A stretch of DNA of 63,396 nt, taken from assembly GCA_037890055.1 (NCBI GenBank), contig JBBKBD010000011.1; one strand, written 5' to 3'. Numbering within the stretch: position 1 is the stretch's first letter; the number at the start of each line of letters is the position of its first letter. The position numbers were made by a program, and so were the translations under genes. The notes below the pieces were generated by a model, which saw nothing but the letters and a program-made list of their open reading frames with translations, ran no database searches and was not told where the DNA came from. Shown piece by piece: positions 51,201 through 57,765 of this stretch. This stretch comes from Mediannikoviicoccus sp037890055 (GTDB lineage Bacteria; Bacillota; Clostridia; Tissierellales; Peptoniphilaceae).

Positions 51201-53668
51201 TTGTTTTTATCCTCTGTAGACACTTGATCTGTTACCGTCCATCTAGCTGTGGTATCTGATGAAAATTCACCTAAGATTGTTGTTCTGTTGTTAATACCAG
51301 CACGTTTAGAAGTTGTATCTTCCATATAAGACTTGTTATCTGCTGCGTCATAGATTAATCTTACTGCACCTGTTTTCTTTATGTTATTAAGAGCAACAGA
51401 TAGGTCTAGAGCATATTTTTCTTGAGGATTTGTTGTGTTTGTTTGAAATGTGTAAAGAACGTCTTTTGTAGAATATTGTAAGGTGTGATTTTTTGATGCT
51501 ACTATACCAAACTTTCCTTCAATCACATTTCTTGACAAACCATCAGCTGATGATGTTAGTTCTTTACCATTTAATAATAGATCTTTAAGTTCTCCTAAGC
51601 CTGATCCCTTTACCAATGTTGCGTTTGAAGATAGGCCTAAGTCTTTTAAATCTTTTGTTGATGTAAATTTAACTGACCATTTTACTGCTACAAGTTTTCC
51701 GTCTTTTACTATTGGATAACCATGAGCATCCATATAAACTTTGTAATTGCTACCTGGTTCTACTATTTGTAAAACTTGGTGGCCGTCTGGCTCTGTAATT
51801 CCATTAACTACATCACCATTATTATTAACTATTACTTCTGGAAGTTTAACAGGTCTTACTACACCTAGTCCAGATATAGAGTTATTAATAGGGTGAGTTT
51901 CCTTTATTCCATCTAGTTCATTTATCTTGTCGACATTGTAGTCAACATCTATAGCTAAAGGAATTTGTAGGTTTTTAGCTATTTGATTTTTAACTGTATA
52001 TTTAATTGTATTTTTGCCTTCAATATACTCTGGAGCTGCTAAAGTTGTTCCATCGTTTACTATATTTGGAAGAGTTGTTCCTTGCTTTACGGTAAGTCTT
52101 TGGTCTAGCTTAATTTCGAAGAATTGTCCCGGTTGAATTGCCCCAGTTATAGTTGAGGTATCAAGTCTAGTCCTTATTGTGAACTTCTTATTAGCTAAGT
52201 TTTGTGGACTCGCTCCAACAGGGTTGTTCATAAAGATTTGTGGTCTAAAGTTTTCATCGGCATCTTTTGCTATAAGGGCTTTTATGGCGTCGCCATTGTC
52301 GTCCATTAGCTTAAGTTGTTCTTCTCTTGAAAGTTCATATTTTTCTCCAAAACTATCTAGAAGGTTTTGAATTTCTACTAGTCCGTTCTTTTCGTCTTTT
52401 AGTGCAGCTTTTAATTCTTTGTCTGCTTTTTGTAGGTCTGTAAGTCCGAAAAGTTTTTTAATTCCTTCTACTAAACCCTTTTTCTCTTCTTTATTATTAG
52501 GGTCTTGTTGGGTTTCTTCTTTTGCTTCTTCAACTGCTTTTTCAAATTCTTGAACTTTTTCGTTTTCTTTTGTAGCAGCTTCTGTTTCTTCTTTATTTAT
52601 TTTATTTTCTTGAGGAGAGTTTTCTTTTTCTGTTTCTATTACAGTTTCTGTTTCTTTGTTTTCTTTTGATTCTTCTGTAGCATCTTTCGCTTCTGTTTCT
52701 GTTACAGTTTCTGTTTCTTCTTCTACTATAGTCTTACCAAGTTCTTCTACTTCTGTTTTGTCTTGGTCTTTTTCTAGTGAAGTTATTTCTGTTAAAACCT
52801 TATTGCCGTCTTTAACTTGTTTTGATGCAAGTGTAAAGATGTATTTGTATCCTGGGTCTAGTTCCTCTAGATTTAGTGAAGTCACTTTGTTTTTGTCTTT
52901 GTGCGCTTCTTCTAGAACTTCTTCAAAAACTTTTTCCACTGTGATAGCGTCTTCGTCTTCTTCTCCAGAATATACTTTTTCTACTTTCTTAATGTCTAAG
53001 TCTTTTAATTCTTCTTCGCCTTTGAAGTTTAGTAGAAGTTTTTCAAGGTCTTTTAAACTGTTTACAAAGATTTCTTTTGTTAGTTCTTCTGCGTCTCTTT
53101 TAAGTGTAAGGTTTTCATTCTTTGTGCTTTCGTATTTATTTTCTAAGTCGTTTATAACTAGTGGTACTGAAAGCTCATCATGGTCCTTGTAGTTTATTTT
53201 AAGTAGTGCTTCTACGGGTTCTAGTTCTTGGAGTTTTTCTTCTTTGTATAACTCGTAGTTTTCTCTATACTCTTTTATGATTTTGTTTAGTTCGTCTATA
53301 TTGGAGAATTTTTCTAAATCTTCTCCTTTTATAATAGAAACTTTTCCTTTTTCATCTTTTTCTACAAATGTGTAGTTTTTGATGTCAAAGTCGTCTTTTG
53401 AACTAATCACAAAAGGTCCTCTTAGAAATGCAAAGCTATCGTCTTCAAGTCTGTTGACGTAGTTAAGCTCTAGGGGACTGAGTTTCTTTTTTATTGCAGG
53501 GGAAATTATGGTTTCCGAAGAGCGGTCTTCTTTCGTTTCCTCTGTCTTTGTCTCTGTTGGCAAGTCGTTGGTGTTTTGAATTGCCAGTACCGGTTGTACA
53601 AATACTTGTAGAACAAGTATCAAACTTAGTAGGCCCGATGATATTCGCCTAAATGTTTTACTGTTCAT
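39248..53668 (-). CDS. Giant multidomain LPXTG surface adhesin, probable pilus tip
   Basis: 4,806 residues. Signal peptide to about residue 30 (...QVFVQPVLA). Residues ~50-470 are a Glu/Lys/Thr-rich stretch including TETE-type repeats near 310-390. From ~475 a beta-rich adhesive region begins (ANKKFTIRTRLD). About ten Cna-B/SpaA domains with E-boxes such as ENKAPAGY, EKKAPEGY, EVEAPKGY follow, near residues 1035, 1330, 1846, 1952, 2280, 3195, 3610, 3860, 4320 and 4460, separated by unassigned beta domains. Residues ~2600-3190 carry InlB-B/Flg_new-type repeats and one Ig-like domain. It ends in YPLTGG, a membrane helix and KRKKVIE. GGAGG precedes the ATG. It probably mediates host or cell-cell adhesion. 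Confidence 0.88.
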   Translation of the reverse strand: MNSKTFRRISSGLLSLILVLQVFVQPVLAIQNTNDLPTETKTEETKEDRSSETIISPAIKKKLSPLELNYVNRLEDDSFAFLRGPFVISSKDDFDIKNYTFVEKDEKGKVSIIKGEDLEKFSNIDELNKIIKEYRENYELYKEEKLQELEPVEALLKINYKDHDELSVPLVINDLENKYESTKNENLTLKRDAEELTKEIFVNSLKDLEKLLLNFKGEEELKDLDIKKVEKVYSGEEDEDAITVEKVFEEVLEEAHKDKNKVTSLNLEELDPGYKYIFTLASKQVKDGNKVLTEITSLEKDQDKTEVEELGKTIVEEETETVTETEAKDATEESKENKETETVIETEKENSPQENKINKEETEAATKENEKVQEFEKAVEEAKEETQQDPNNKEEKKGLVEGIKKLFGLTDLQKADKELKAALKDEKNGLVEIQNLLDSFGEKYELSREEQLKLMDDNGDAIKALIAKDADENFRPQIFMNNPVGASPQNLANKKFTIRTRLDTSTITGAIQPGQFFEIKLDQRLTVKQGTTLPNIVNDGTTLAAPEYIEGKNTIKYTVKNQIAKNLQIPLAIDVDYNVDKINELDGIKETHPINNSISGLGVVRPVKLPEVIVNNNGDVVNGITEPDGHQVLQIVEPGSNYKVYMDAHGYPIVKDGKLVAVKWSVKFTSTKDLKDLGLSSNATLVKGSGLGELKDLLLNGKELTSSADGLSRNVIEGKFGIVASKNHTLQYSTKDVLYTFQTNTTNPQEKYALDLSVALNNIKKTGAVRLIYDAADNKSYMEDTTSKRAGINNRTTILGEFSSDTTARWTVTDQVSTEDKNKGLPIAKRELTGDQTLTSSKMAVYGLDYDTGKMVIKTENPGIDGSISINEIPDKESNPSGQQLPGRIAVYEFNTDITDSEAGYSLSGVNINKYQPIKIKQTWSGIDSTKKMPNQTIEVKDANGNTLSSPIEVGEGQTGKTDRIFNFPAVKTWKIGNDGSETKISPNIVQTFPEGPTIDGKKYTYKEKYNYFSLEDKSYHIYNIMTAESTYGKDADFTIIKTDSKDPKKKLSGAKFTLQSSKETITLETDSNGRASFKNISPGTYSLTENKAPAGYKLDQDVKLITVSYDGKVSVSGNNISMQGGKVPTVTTRHYSYPSYMNAMHYGSIDQNGNVEFYIYLKPEANVSNGSTNKNTRLNLNLAGGGQINDVQVIDISPSKRYDVRSQMQNQTASKVTGNNVINVSSQGTETITGEGNVKDSFTGKTGYQIKFPATRFKNDWGFLVKVSATGGTNTSTVSYDWLTDNTSVANEAKIQETIGLSTKSSDTSGTNPTSDEVTLNITNEAFKKSPVELTKVAENGIDGLSGATFTLKDSKGNPIIDVQSQSDKEGQKKGLASFHEQAPGKYIIEEKKAPEGYKKSNVVFDVNVSEDGKVTYKARFKDGDGTPINGIDYIVEDVEVGQNRGELKVTVVDQGITLQEKQTQPDDGRIGWQGGVWEAYGIESYRYSGTYNIANAVKGGNFKIQFDRNLDFKRYVYEIPDLKDGDGNLIAKPYFNYDTNLLTYVFENDAKNVNASIQIVGIIPDKYFATQTNKDTGYNFRITVDPDDSQASASNKKVIDFNVKTDYYSYDSQGGGGPLTSEYITDIYKGNDGNIYMKAVSYYNPTNMSSGQRTIRLDWLSMKKPRPGLEYYKAEGRPAFEFNDLKVYKVYGDEGTKKSLMPLSYGIRPEQDPSNYIRVYSKTNVNSKNGFSESDGDVRVTYRPEYLKSYEGLLDHGHEQHPLEINVPRVNGKEGYVIVQTFKVTDEQRFKDLWTGYYLSNGSRHTGSYQKGNYNWALGSETGKEIPKFYTQKIKLINKKYVPGSFKIKKTNEADGKDLQGAIFELRDSEGKTINRYSGSDGIVEFNNLEPGIYALQEVEAPKDFVKSNRRWQVVVYDNGNVVIREVGGTGTELIGKDTIVIPVTNKPVGEEFKVYKKKSDGTPLKDAKFVIMDKDETKEVSSGTSDEKGIVTFKPALERNQTYVIKETEAPAGYKKLDKKWVLVIDADGNKKVYNYREKSDNPSSLNSIIEKEGVNWVNVSGRSLDGWNLYDNRRTDWTGNFPTPFKMGTRIVAIKKDKQNGYVIQRYVLNPEAKSIGKTNGTIHREKIEYQNMDWYNGKAVAGTDYQVFKLNKAVTGEISDIRLAEYGAENITDSVMDSAKAVKGRYGEPDRLSLDFPATDKPIVVDIKVPYKSESGGIGTGMDWTENGTIYWKSDYYERVNIIKESGPVIEQSTGIQGSYIADGSLDVTNESKTFGFKLKKIKNNDPKTVIQGAEFKLTGPDPSKEERFMTTGSEGLISFDKLKPGTYKLEENNPAPGYEKSNVDWTVRITDEGKVFIKQNQTSSGTSRNANVSVSQLNLKQSSRFAVALRSAHLDTLSMAMGGLEIGDELVGQQVGAGVWEAVDPSKSEGRTNKTHTANNMETKITEINKQDDRFRQIFLFKPGSRGFAGKIEIHREPEPGNDLYLKLGTKEISNVKFYEVDESSTIDNITGKKEIKITPRQERNGTGPMRIKATLQANKAILVEVESSYADDGSIGLGADYEFRNKSGPYDNSNKSWAGDSYANEDGVNKNIQVKHKVNIDPNIQNGKVTADIYEAANDEIVTLTVTPNQGYELESLNVAGIDATEAGKKGKVTVKMANQDINVTATFKPVQTYPIIIDPDIKNGKVTSDKDKARQYEDVTITVKADPGYRLKQLYINRPGSDYTQAIYAGNGQMTFPMGNFRAEVYAIFEKDPNKAIISFDPNGGSGTMDKQVVNKGQYQIPDCSFTPPPGKIFRTWTIYENGYEYKYNPGTYVTIDNDYTFTAQWKEASVTLTSIRVNSTNHKTNYMVGDPLDTSNLTIEATMSNGSKKTINVSPAMVSGFDSSNPASNKPLTITYQGKTTTYYVNITKPQPKIYKINKVANINNGSITVQDESEAGKPVKITATPNPNYKLKSIKVTDQYGKNPVNVDANNTFIMPSYDVWINAEFEPDSQPQPKTHEISINYDPLRTITVKPTKSASINSVEVGERVDVSVTMNSNKYVLSHIYARNLTTLKDLQFTKTGPTTGYFIMPDADVTVSAETQFILNGTNAVNILKSNNGFVEANKVIARPNEIVTLTPRPNDGYKFDSYTVTDANGNTIPVTDNKFTMPNSAVNVSANFVSVGPITPGENEMEIPEGKFAQITNEQTGIELKIYKKSTADSPLIGAQFELKKTNEDYTQDDGTFKKVTAESDKDGNVTFVGQDGKPVKLQVGKYLLTETKSPAGYKKPAAPWKLEVKEEGGKLVITQSGPKHSSTSYLSSDGAKAGETKPGETIKYKSIIKNIDPVNKTFVQRIYVDTRGYDGKVNVQITPTTKREEIDTPSQPPKTTSGGVKTAYRTTYKVSNPGENPNINEILKDYDLRKSNVSVVNTARWRPFDWGFDEDQINLDKDGVYFIDIEGFYDDNIKDPGEIELKIDFYGGERIFAQRTFKNGRLGWKYDKDIGVDEQGNQIKRDAAYQQGMEALYAYYTYYYGEAKAKEWFYGNSDNKKYAVWLRKGATINGQYYPAGQIVLASDPTNPKNTANTTPIQTSYTKANIKDLYSSNVIKTVPQEGMTITNEDETYNITFSKHAKQQTDPNKQEDFNANRLEGAVFKLQKKEGSFWYDLDDSYVASAFNGYFGFRRLEPGRYRLLEVTPPEGYKPIEGPLLEFTIKQIDTRSGKIINPRTKKEVDLVDLTIVDPYNQEKIALNTAKAKIKGDTTNKVYDFKDLVKDENKFNIDTCIILSEVKNETTGQPKEIPLKEANYLDPETKEPMGRIISGAQGYISLEYKPGGYVAEYGNAGSSGGSLVDYVTSATAKNMGKILNEKPGKGKVTIKKFDDGGQALKATDLLPGAEFEAIRISAKKDADGKPVKDAVYKRTVNKDGVLVIDGLPIGNYELREVEAPKGYINPGQVWHFTVGGKTLDPYAGDIARTGNDLTSKINISKSELKVLRPDPDDAKATSSEKNRVIRPHIGQSLEFDNEFNLDSNIEIKPGDYFVLKLSDNIDLDGIRENVSNNLDLFADGVGTIAKADYNKQAGTITYTFTKYAEQYKLLNFENKITAHITLDKVTKSGNQNVGIGLENNKDNYKNIYVKYVVDTIERSDNTNSINMASKLYHYNPKTGEFVHYFYVNRDRKYNGKDLYFKYTPSIDVKDLQFTYYKLWDNSNEAIARSMPESFAVNENGPNLRRVGGMPPTTIKANQSTEEQEIGKLDVYGPMIIKVTGTMDTKNLLSYRGISDIYNYNTFYSYRYGRYITEKYPGVSRTDWIFEFESTNTASAELTISAVNPSNKIQFKKVDEEGQVIKPVMGENNSIKDAAYFSLFKNGGTAEKPDASWTPIGNAKPVDKDGIVSYEKLEKGYYKLLETTAPEGYIKPNEAVSYFKVDESGKIYHKVTVPKADGKGTEDIFQEVEGTIPINIVNKKLQKIKFKKVDETKKTVLEGAEFEVWYKANKDDKQYIKLKIYEKTDNGITERIVIKEGANVPDGYKEATTDKFTTGKDGLVEFNVCDSGYYALKEVKAPKGYIAPRDYVKEFEVVNGKIQEEKYLTSMEVSKKKGYGFSNDTLQNAYSTSIVMKFNSDHQNISYPKDNSKITLSGLPLGSEFWDNRFSPKQGLKIEVYSIDNKNGAEKLLKTYDLGKNYDSKKGSQEINLYDLLKGDNTTTTDSIESDKAIVFRMSSTLYLNTQLDIGSKVVIGDKVNEDRSFHIGTKGDAYEDHSYSFTTKGTVDLSKPIEVENRKAEYPLTGGIGALIFAIIGAGLMTAAYIGYKRKKVIE

Positions 53669-54480
53669 GTCTCCTCCTGAAATGTTTTCTATTTTAATAG
53701 GACTTGTTTTATCTTATTAAAGCTGTAAGATATGTCTTGCATTAAAAATTCTTTTTAGCTGCAATGAATTAAATAAATTTAGGTAAAAAAAATTACAAGA
53801 ATTGCTAGATGAATTCTTTTTTTAATCCGCTTTTTTTGATTTTAAATTTTTGTTGAATAATATAGAAGTAAAATTTTAAGATTAAAAATTATGTATGTGT
53901 TAATTGGAAATCTTAAAACTTATCTAAGTCACTCCAATTATTATTCATATTTTATTTATAATTCTAGTATAAACTACTGAGTGAAAAAATCAAGTTTTTG
54001 CATGGATATTTAACAATTTCTTGTTGTTTTGTGACTTTTTTGTAATATTTTTATTTTATATGTTATTTTTTTAATTTTATGATTTTTGTTTTAATATTGC
54101 TTGTTATTTTTTTCAATTTTACCTCTGCACTTCTTTATCTAACTAAACATTTGTGTCTAGAAGTTTGTCTTAGTTTAAATATTGATATGATTCACATTTT
54201 GCACGAGTTTCATTTTTTAGTTTTATTGTAATTTTTCTTTAGAAATATTGTCTTTTTTTGTTTTAAGCAAAAAAATTTTAAGGTTAAATTCAAATTTTGA
54301 AGATTTTTTAATAGAGATTTGAGTGATGTTGATTATGGTTATCAAGAGAATTTTTATACTTTATTTTTGATTTTATTGCATCCCCGGGGTAAAGTCGATT
54401 GAAGGAAGGGCGAAAAGTGGAACGAGATTGACATTTGACTGATGAGAGGTAAGGAATTGGAAATACAATCTCATGACGAG
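53669..54480. other. Long AT-rich region upstream of the adhesin gene
   Basis: About 800 bp of very AT-rich DNA without a supportable reading frame, tRNA or clear hairpin family. It must contain the adhesin promoter or promoters. Long T and A runs are frequent (for example around 53816-53850 and 54040-54120), typical of bendable or xenogeneic DNA. A short GC step (CCCCGGGG at about 54383) marks the switch into the repeat cluster. Confidence 0.5.
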
Positions 54481-54487
54481 AATTAAC

Positions 54488-54547
54488 GGGAGTTTCTAAA
54501 AGAAACTCCCGAGATGTTTCGACTCGCCTTGCTCGCTCAACATGACA
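54488..54547. repeat. Hairpin repeat unit (family H)
   Basis: GGGAGTTTCT-AAA-AGAAACTCCC, GAGATGTTTCGACTCG, then CTTGCTCGCTCAACATGACA. Confidence 0.85.
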
Positions 54548-54607
54548 GTACGAGGTATTGCATTCCTAGGATGGTATGGGGTTATTTCATGTCGAGGGAA
54601 GAAAAAC

Positions 54608-54660
54608 GAGATTCTTCGACTTCAATTTTTGCTTTGCAAAAATTTACGCTCAGAATGACA
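54608..54660. repeat. Hairpin repeat unit (family H)
   Basis: GAGATTCTTCGACTTC, AATTTTTGC-TTT-GCAAAAATT, TACGCTCAGAATGACA: the reverse complement of the GTCATTCTGAGCG form. Confidence 0.85.
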
Positions 54661-54706
54661 TGGCGAGGGTGTAATTACTTCGTAATGGAGAGAAAAGCGT
54701 CATAAT

Positions 54707-54765
54707 TGTCATCCTGAGGGAGCGTGAGCGATTCGAAGGATCTCAAAAAAGCATGGCTTTTTTGC
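54707..54765. repeat. Hairpin repeat unit (family H)
   Basis: TGTCATCCTGAGGGAGC, GTGAGCGATTCGAAGGATCTC, AAAAAAGC-ATG-GCTTTTTT. It ends 12 bases from the second GIY-YIG gene. Confidence 0.8.
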
Positions 54766-54777
54766 TTCATCCTACCC

Positions 54778-55065
54778 CTATAAAATATCATCATATAAAT
54801 CATTCCAATTAGGATTTATACTTTCAATCAATTTATTTTTCTTTGCTCTATTCCAGCCTTTTAGTTGTTTTTCCCTTGCGATTGCAGAATTAACGTCTGT
54901 TGTTTCTTCATAATAAACAAGCTTATTTACCTTGTAACGTTTTGTAAAACCTTCGACTAGTTTGTTTTTGTGTTCCCATACTCTTTTGATTAGGTTACCG
55001 GTTACTCCAATGTAAATGGTTGTGTTTGTTTTGTTTGCCATTATGTAGATATAGTAGTTTTTCAT
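54778..55065 (-). CDS. GIY-YIG endonuclease, copy 2 (inverted)
   Basis: 95-residue GIY-YIG nuclease, 85 of 95 residues the same as the copy at 36077-36364, differences being mostly conservative (for instance IK to VE, TR to NR). The catalytic elements YIYIM...YIGVTGNLIKRVWEHK and AREKQLKGW are kept. The frame extends to 55140, but AGGAG directly before ATG 55065 matches the start of copy 1. The upstream TATAATAAAACCACAAACCACC is shared with copy 1. It faces copy 1 across about 18.4 kb that holds the pilus locus. Confidence 0.9.
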   Translation of the reverse strand: MKNYYIYIMANKTNTTIYIGVTGNLIKRVWEHKNKLVEGFTKRYKVNKLVYYEETTDVNSAIAREKQLKGWNRAKKNKLIESINPNWNDLYDDIL

Positions 55066-55127
55066 GTGTTGCTCCTGGTGGTGGTTTGTGGTTTTATTAT
55101 ACCATGGCAATATGTTATGAGACTTTT

Positions 55128-55204
55128 GCGAGATTTTCAAAGAAAATCTCGAGATCTTTCGACTTCAAAATTTCTTACAGAAATTTTTTCGCTCAAGATG
55201 ACAG
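55128..55204. repeat. Hairpin repeat unit (family H)
   Basis: CGAGATTTTC-AAA-GAAAATCTCG, AGATCTTTCGACTTC, AAAATTTCT-TAC-AGAAATTTT, TTCGCTCAAGATGACA. Confidence 0.85.
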
Positions 55205-55264
55205 AGCGGAGGGTCGACACACTTCGTAGGGTTTAACCCTGCAAAACAATCCAGGCTACTTTGA

Positions 55265-55342
55265 CGGACAGTTTCTTTAGAAACTGTCCGAGATTCTTCG
55301 ACTACAAAATTCTTTTCAAGAATTTTTCCGCTCAGAATGACA
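55265..55342. repeat. Hairpin repeat unit (family H)
   Basis: GGACAGTTTCT-TT-AGAAACTGTCC, GAGATTCTTCGACTAC, AAAATTCTT-TTC-AAGAATTTTT, CCGCTCAGAATGACA. Confidence 0.85.
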
Positions 55343-55379
55343 TGGCCGAGGAAGACATTTCTAGGGAGAAGGTATCCAT

Positions 55380-55594
55380 AATACATTATGTGCCGAAGGC
55401 ACAAACAGGAAAACCTTAGCTTTCCTACCACTTTACACAAGGAGTCTTGGGGATATCCCCAAGTCGTTGGGAGGTAAAGGGGGTTTCCAAGGGGGATAGG
55501 AACCGTACGAAACGGTGCCTTTTCCCCCTTGTTGGAATAAAAAGAATGACCATACTAGAAATAAATAGGTGGTAGGGTGAAAACCCTACAAAAT
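55380..55594 (-). repeat. Structured element S, copy 4 (inverted)
   Basis: Minus strand: TGTAGGG-TTTTCA-CCCTACCACC; AACAAGGGGGAAAAGG...CCCCCTTG with ACCGTTTCGTACGGT inside; CTTGGGGATATCCCCAAG; GGAAAGCTAAGGTTTTCC; GTGCC-TTC-GGCAC followed by ATAATGTAT. It lies between a family H unit and the tex terminator. Confidence 0.8.
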
Positions 55595-55600
55595 ACCCAG

Positions 55601-55631
55601 GAAAGGTTAAAGGAGAACCTTCCGGTTCTCC
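55601..55631 (-). terminator. tex terminator
   Basis: Minus strand AAGGAGAACC-GGAA-GGTTCTCCTTT, a 10-bp stem directly after the tex stop. Confidence 0.9.
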
Positions 55632-57731
55632 TTATAATTTCATGCTTAGTCCTACTTTTCCTGTTTCTCTATCTATATTTATTATTTTTACTTCCACTAT
55701 GTCTGAAACCTCTACCACGTCTGATGGATGTTTTATAAAGCTATGGGACATTTGTGAAATATGCACAAGTCCATCATTTTTTATTCCAATGTCTACGAAG
55801 CAACCGAAGTCTACCACGTTTCTCACTGTGCCTTTTAGTATCATCCCCTCTTCTAGGTCGTCTATTGAAAGCACGTCGGAGCGAAGGATTGGTTTTGGCA
55901 TTTCGTCTCTTGGGTCTCTTCCTGGTTTTTTAAGTTCTTTTAGTATGTCTGCCAGTGTTGGAATTCCTATTCCCAGTTCTTTTGAAACTTTTGACACTTG
56001 CACTTTGTTAAGGTCTCTTTCTAAAAGTTTTTCTGCAATTTCGTAGCTCTCTGGATGAACCGCCGTATTGTCTAGAATATTTTCTGACTCCGGTATTCTT
56101 AAGAATCCGGCACATTGTGTAAATGCTTTTGGTCCAAGGCCTTTTACTTTATTTAGTTCTTTTCTATTTTTAAATGGACCATTTTCTTCTTTGTATTCCA
56201 CAATATTTTTTGCAACTGATTTGGAAATTCCTGAAACGTAGTTTAGTAGTGAAGGTGATGCAGTGTTCACATTTACTCCAACGGAGTTTACGCAGTCTTC
56301 TACTACATTTGAAAGGGTTTCTTTCAATTCTTTTTGGTTTACGTCGTGTTGGTATTGTCCAACTCCAAGATGTTCCGGTTCTATCTTTACCAGTTCTGCC
56401 AGTGGATCTTGAATTCTTCTTGCGATTGAAATGGCTCCTCTTATGGTTACGTCAAGGTCTGGAAACTCCTCTTGTCCAAGTTTTGATGCTGAATAGATGG
56501 AAGCGCCTGCTTCGTTTACGATGGTGTAGAATAAATCTTTTCTATTTAGTTCTTCTATTAGGCTTGATGCAAGGTTTTCTGTTTCCCTTGACGCCGTTCC
56601 ATTTCCTATGGCTATAAGGTTTACTCCATGTTTTTCAATTAGCTCTTTTAGAACTTTCTTTGATCCTGCAATGTCTTCTCTCGGCTTTGTTGGGTAGATT
56701 GTGGTGTAGTCCAACACTTTGCCGTGGCTTGAAATTACTGCAACCTTACATCCCGTTCTATAGCCTGGGTCAAGTCCTATTACAACTGATTCTTTAATTG
56801 GTGGTTGCATTAGGTATGGCTTTAAGTTTTTCCCGAATACTTTTATAGACTCCTTGTCCGCCTTTTCTTTTAATTCGTTTTTTACTTCTGTTTCGATTGA
56901 TGGAAGTAATAATCTTTTGTATCCGTCAGTCACTGCTTCTTCAATGTATTTATAATAGTCTTTGTCACTAAGGTAGGAGTAAGACTGTAAAATCTTTTGG
57001 ATATTGTACTCGTCGTTTAGGTCAAACTTTAACTTTAATACTCCCTCTTTTTCTCCTCTAAACAGCGCAAGGATTCTGTGGGGTTTTAGATGTTTAAGTC
57101 TTTCTAAAAAGTTATAGTACATCTCATATGTCTTGTTTTCGTCTTCGCCATTTTGTGTGGACTCTATTCCTCCACTTTCTTTGGCAGAATGTCTTAGTAT
57201 ATCTCTAAACTCTATGGACTCTGAAACCATTTCTGCAATTATGTCCATGGCTCCCTTTATTGCATCTTCTTCTGTTAGAACTTCTTTTTCTTCATCTATA
57301 AGTTCTTTTGCCATAGCGTTAAAGTCGTCGTCTGTTGAGTTTTCCTCTAGCATTAAGTTTGCAAGAGGTTCAAGGCCACGTTCACGGGCCTGTGTTGCTC
57401 TTGTTCTCTTCTTTTGTTTATATGGAAGGTATAGGTCTTCAACTTCCTTAAGTAATTCTGCAGCTTCAATCTTTTCTTTTAATTCTTTTGTAAGCTTGCC
57501 CTGTTCGTCAATAAGTCTGATTACATCTTCTTTTCTCTCTTCCAATGACCTTTGGTACTTCAAAAGCTCTTCCAGTTGACGAAGCTGTTCGTCTGTTAAG
57601 TTTCCCGTAACTTCTTTTCTATAACGGGATATAAATGGAATTGTATTTCCCTCGTCAATTAATTTTACTGTATCATTAACCTGCTTTTCCGTAATGTTTA
57701 ATTCTTTTGCTATTTTTAAATCTATATTCAA
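55632..57731 (-). CDS. tex: Tex-family S1 RNA-binding transcription accessory protein
   Basis: About 699 residues with the full Tex layout: N-terminal helical domain (TVKLIDEGNTIPFISRYRKEVTGNL), YqgF-like nuclease-fold domain (VIGLDPGYRTGCKVAVI), helix-hairpin-helix region (VGVNVNTASPSLLNYVSGIS...) and a C-terminal S1 domain (VDFGCFVDIGIKNDGLVHIS). It binds nucleic acids and affects transcription and stress responses. An ATG-rich extension to 57755 lacks a ribosome site; GAGG 6 bases before TTG 57731 gives the family start NIDLKIAKELNITEKQV. The prfB terminator lies just upstream. Confidence 0.92.
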   Translation of the reverse strand: MNIDLKIAKELNITEKQVNDTVKLIDEGNTIPFISRYRKEVTGNLTDEQLRQLEELLKYQRSLEERKEDVIRLIDEQGKLTKELKEKIEAAELLKEVEDLYLPYKQKKRTRATQARERGLEPLANLMLEENSTDDDFNAMAKELIDEEKEVLTEEDAIKGAMDIIAEMVSESIEFRDILRHSAKESGGIESTQNGEDENKTYEMYYNFLERLKHLKPHRILALFRGEKEGVLKLKFDLNDEYNIQKILQSYSYLSDKDYYKYIEEAVTDGYKRLLLPSIETEVKNELKEKADKESIKVFGKNLKPYLMQPPIKESVVIGLDPGYRTGCKVAVISSHGKVLDYTTIYPTKPREDIAGSKKVLKELIEKHGVNLIAIGNGTASRETENLASSLIEELNRKDLFYTIVNEAGASIYSASKLGQEEFPDLDVTIRGAISIARRIQDPLAELVKIEPEHLGVGQYQHDVNQKELKETLSNVVEDCVNSVGVNVNTASPSLLNYVSGISKSVAKNIVEYKEENGPFKNRKELNKVKGLGPKAFTQCAGFLRIPESENILDNTAVHPESYEIAEKLLERDLNKVQVSKVSKELGIGIPTLADILKELKKPGRDPRDEMPKPILRSDVLSIDDLEEGMILKGTVRNVVDFGCFVDIGIKNDGLVHISQMSHSFIKHPSDVVEVSDIVEVKIINIDRETGKVGLSMKL

Positions 57732-57743
57732 AATCCACCTCAT

Positions 57744-57765
57744 AAAAAAGAGCACCCTCGTGCTC
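57744..57765 (-). terminator. prfB terminator overlapping the tex leader
   Basis: Minus strand GAGCAC-GAGG-GTGCTC followed by TTTTTT. The stem overlaps the prfB stop codon and the T run ends 13 bases before the tex TTG. tex must therefore use read-through or a promoter inside prfB; the hairpin may act as an attenuator. Confidence 0.85.

Noticed and set aside
52656..53192. 178-codon plus-strand frame in the adhesin gene
   Set aside because: Serine-rich antisense shadow of the Glu/Lys-rich coding strand; no ribosome site.
37280..53668. Split of the giant adhesin into several genes
   Set aside because: The frame is uninterrupted from a signal peptide to a single sorting signal, with one ribosome site, so it is a single gene.
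55066..55140. 25-residue N-terminal extension of GIY-YIG copy 2
   Set aside because: It covers the promoter and AGGAG site shared with copy 1.
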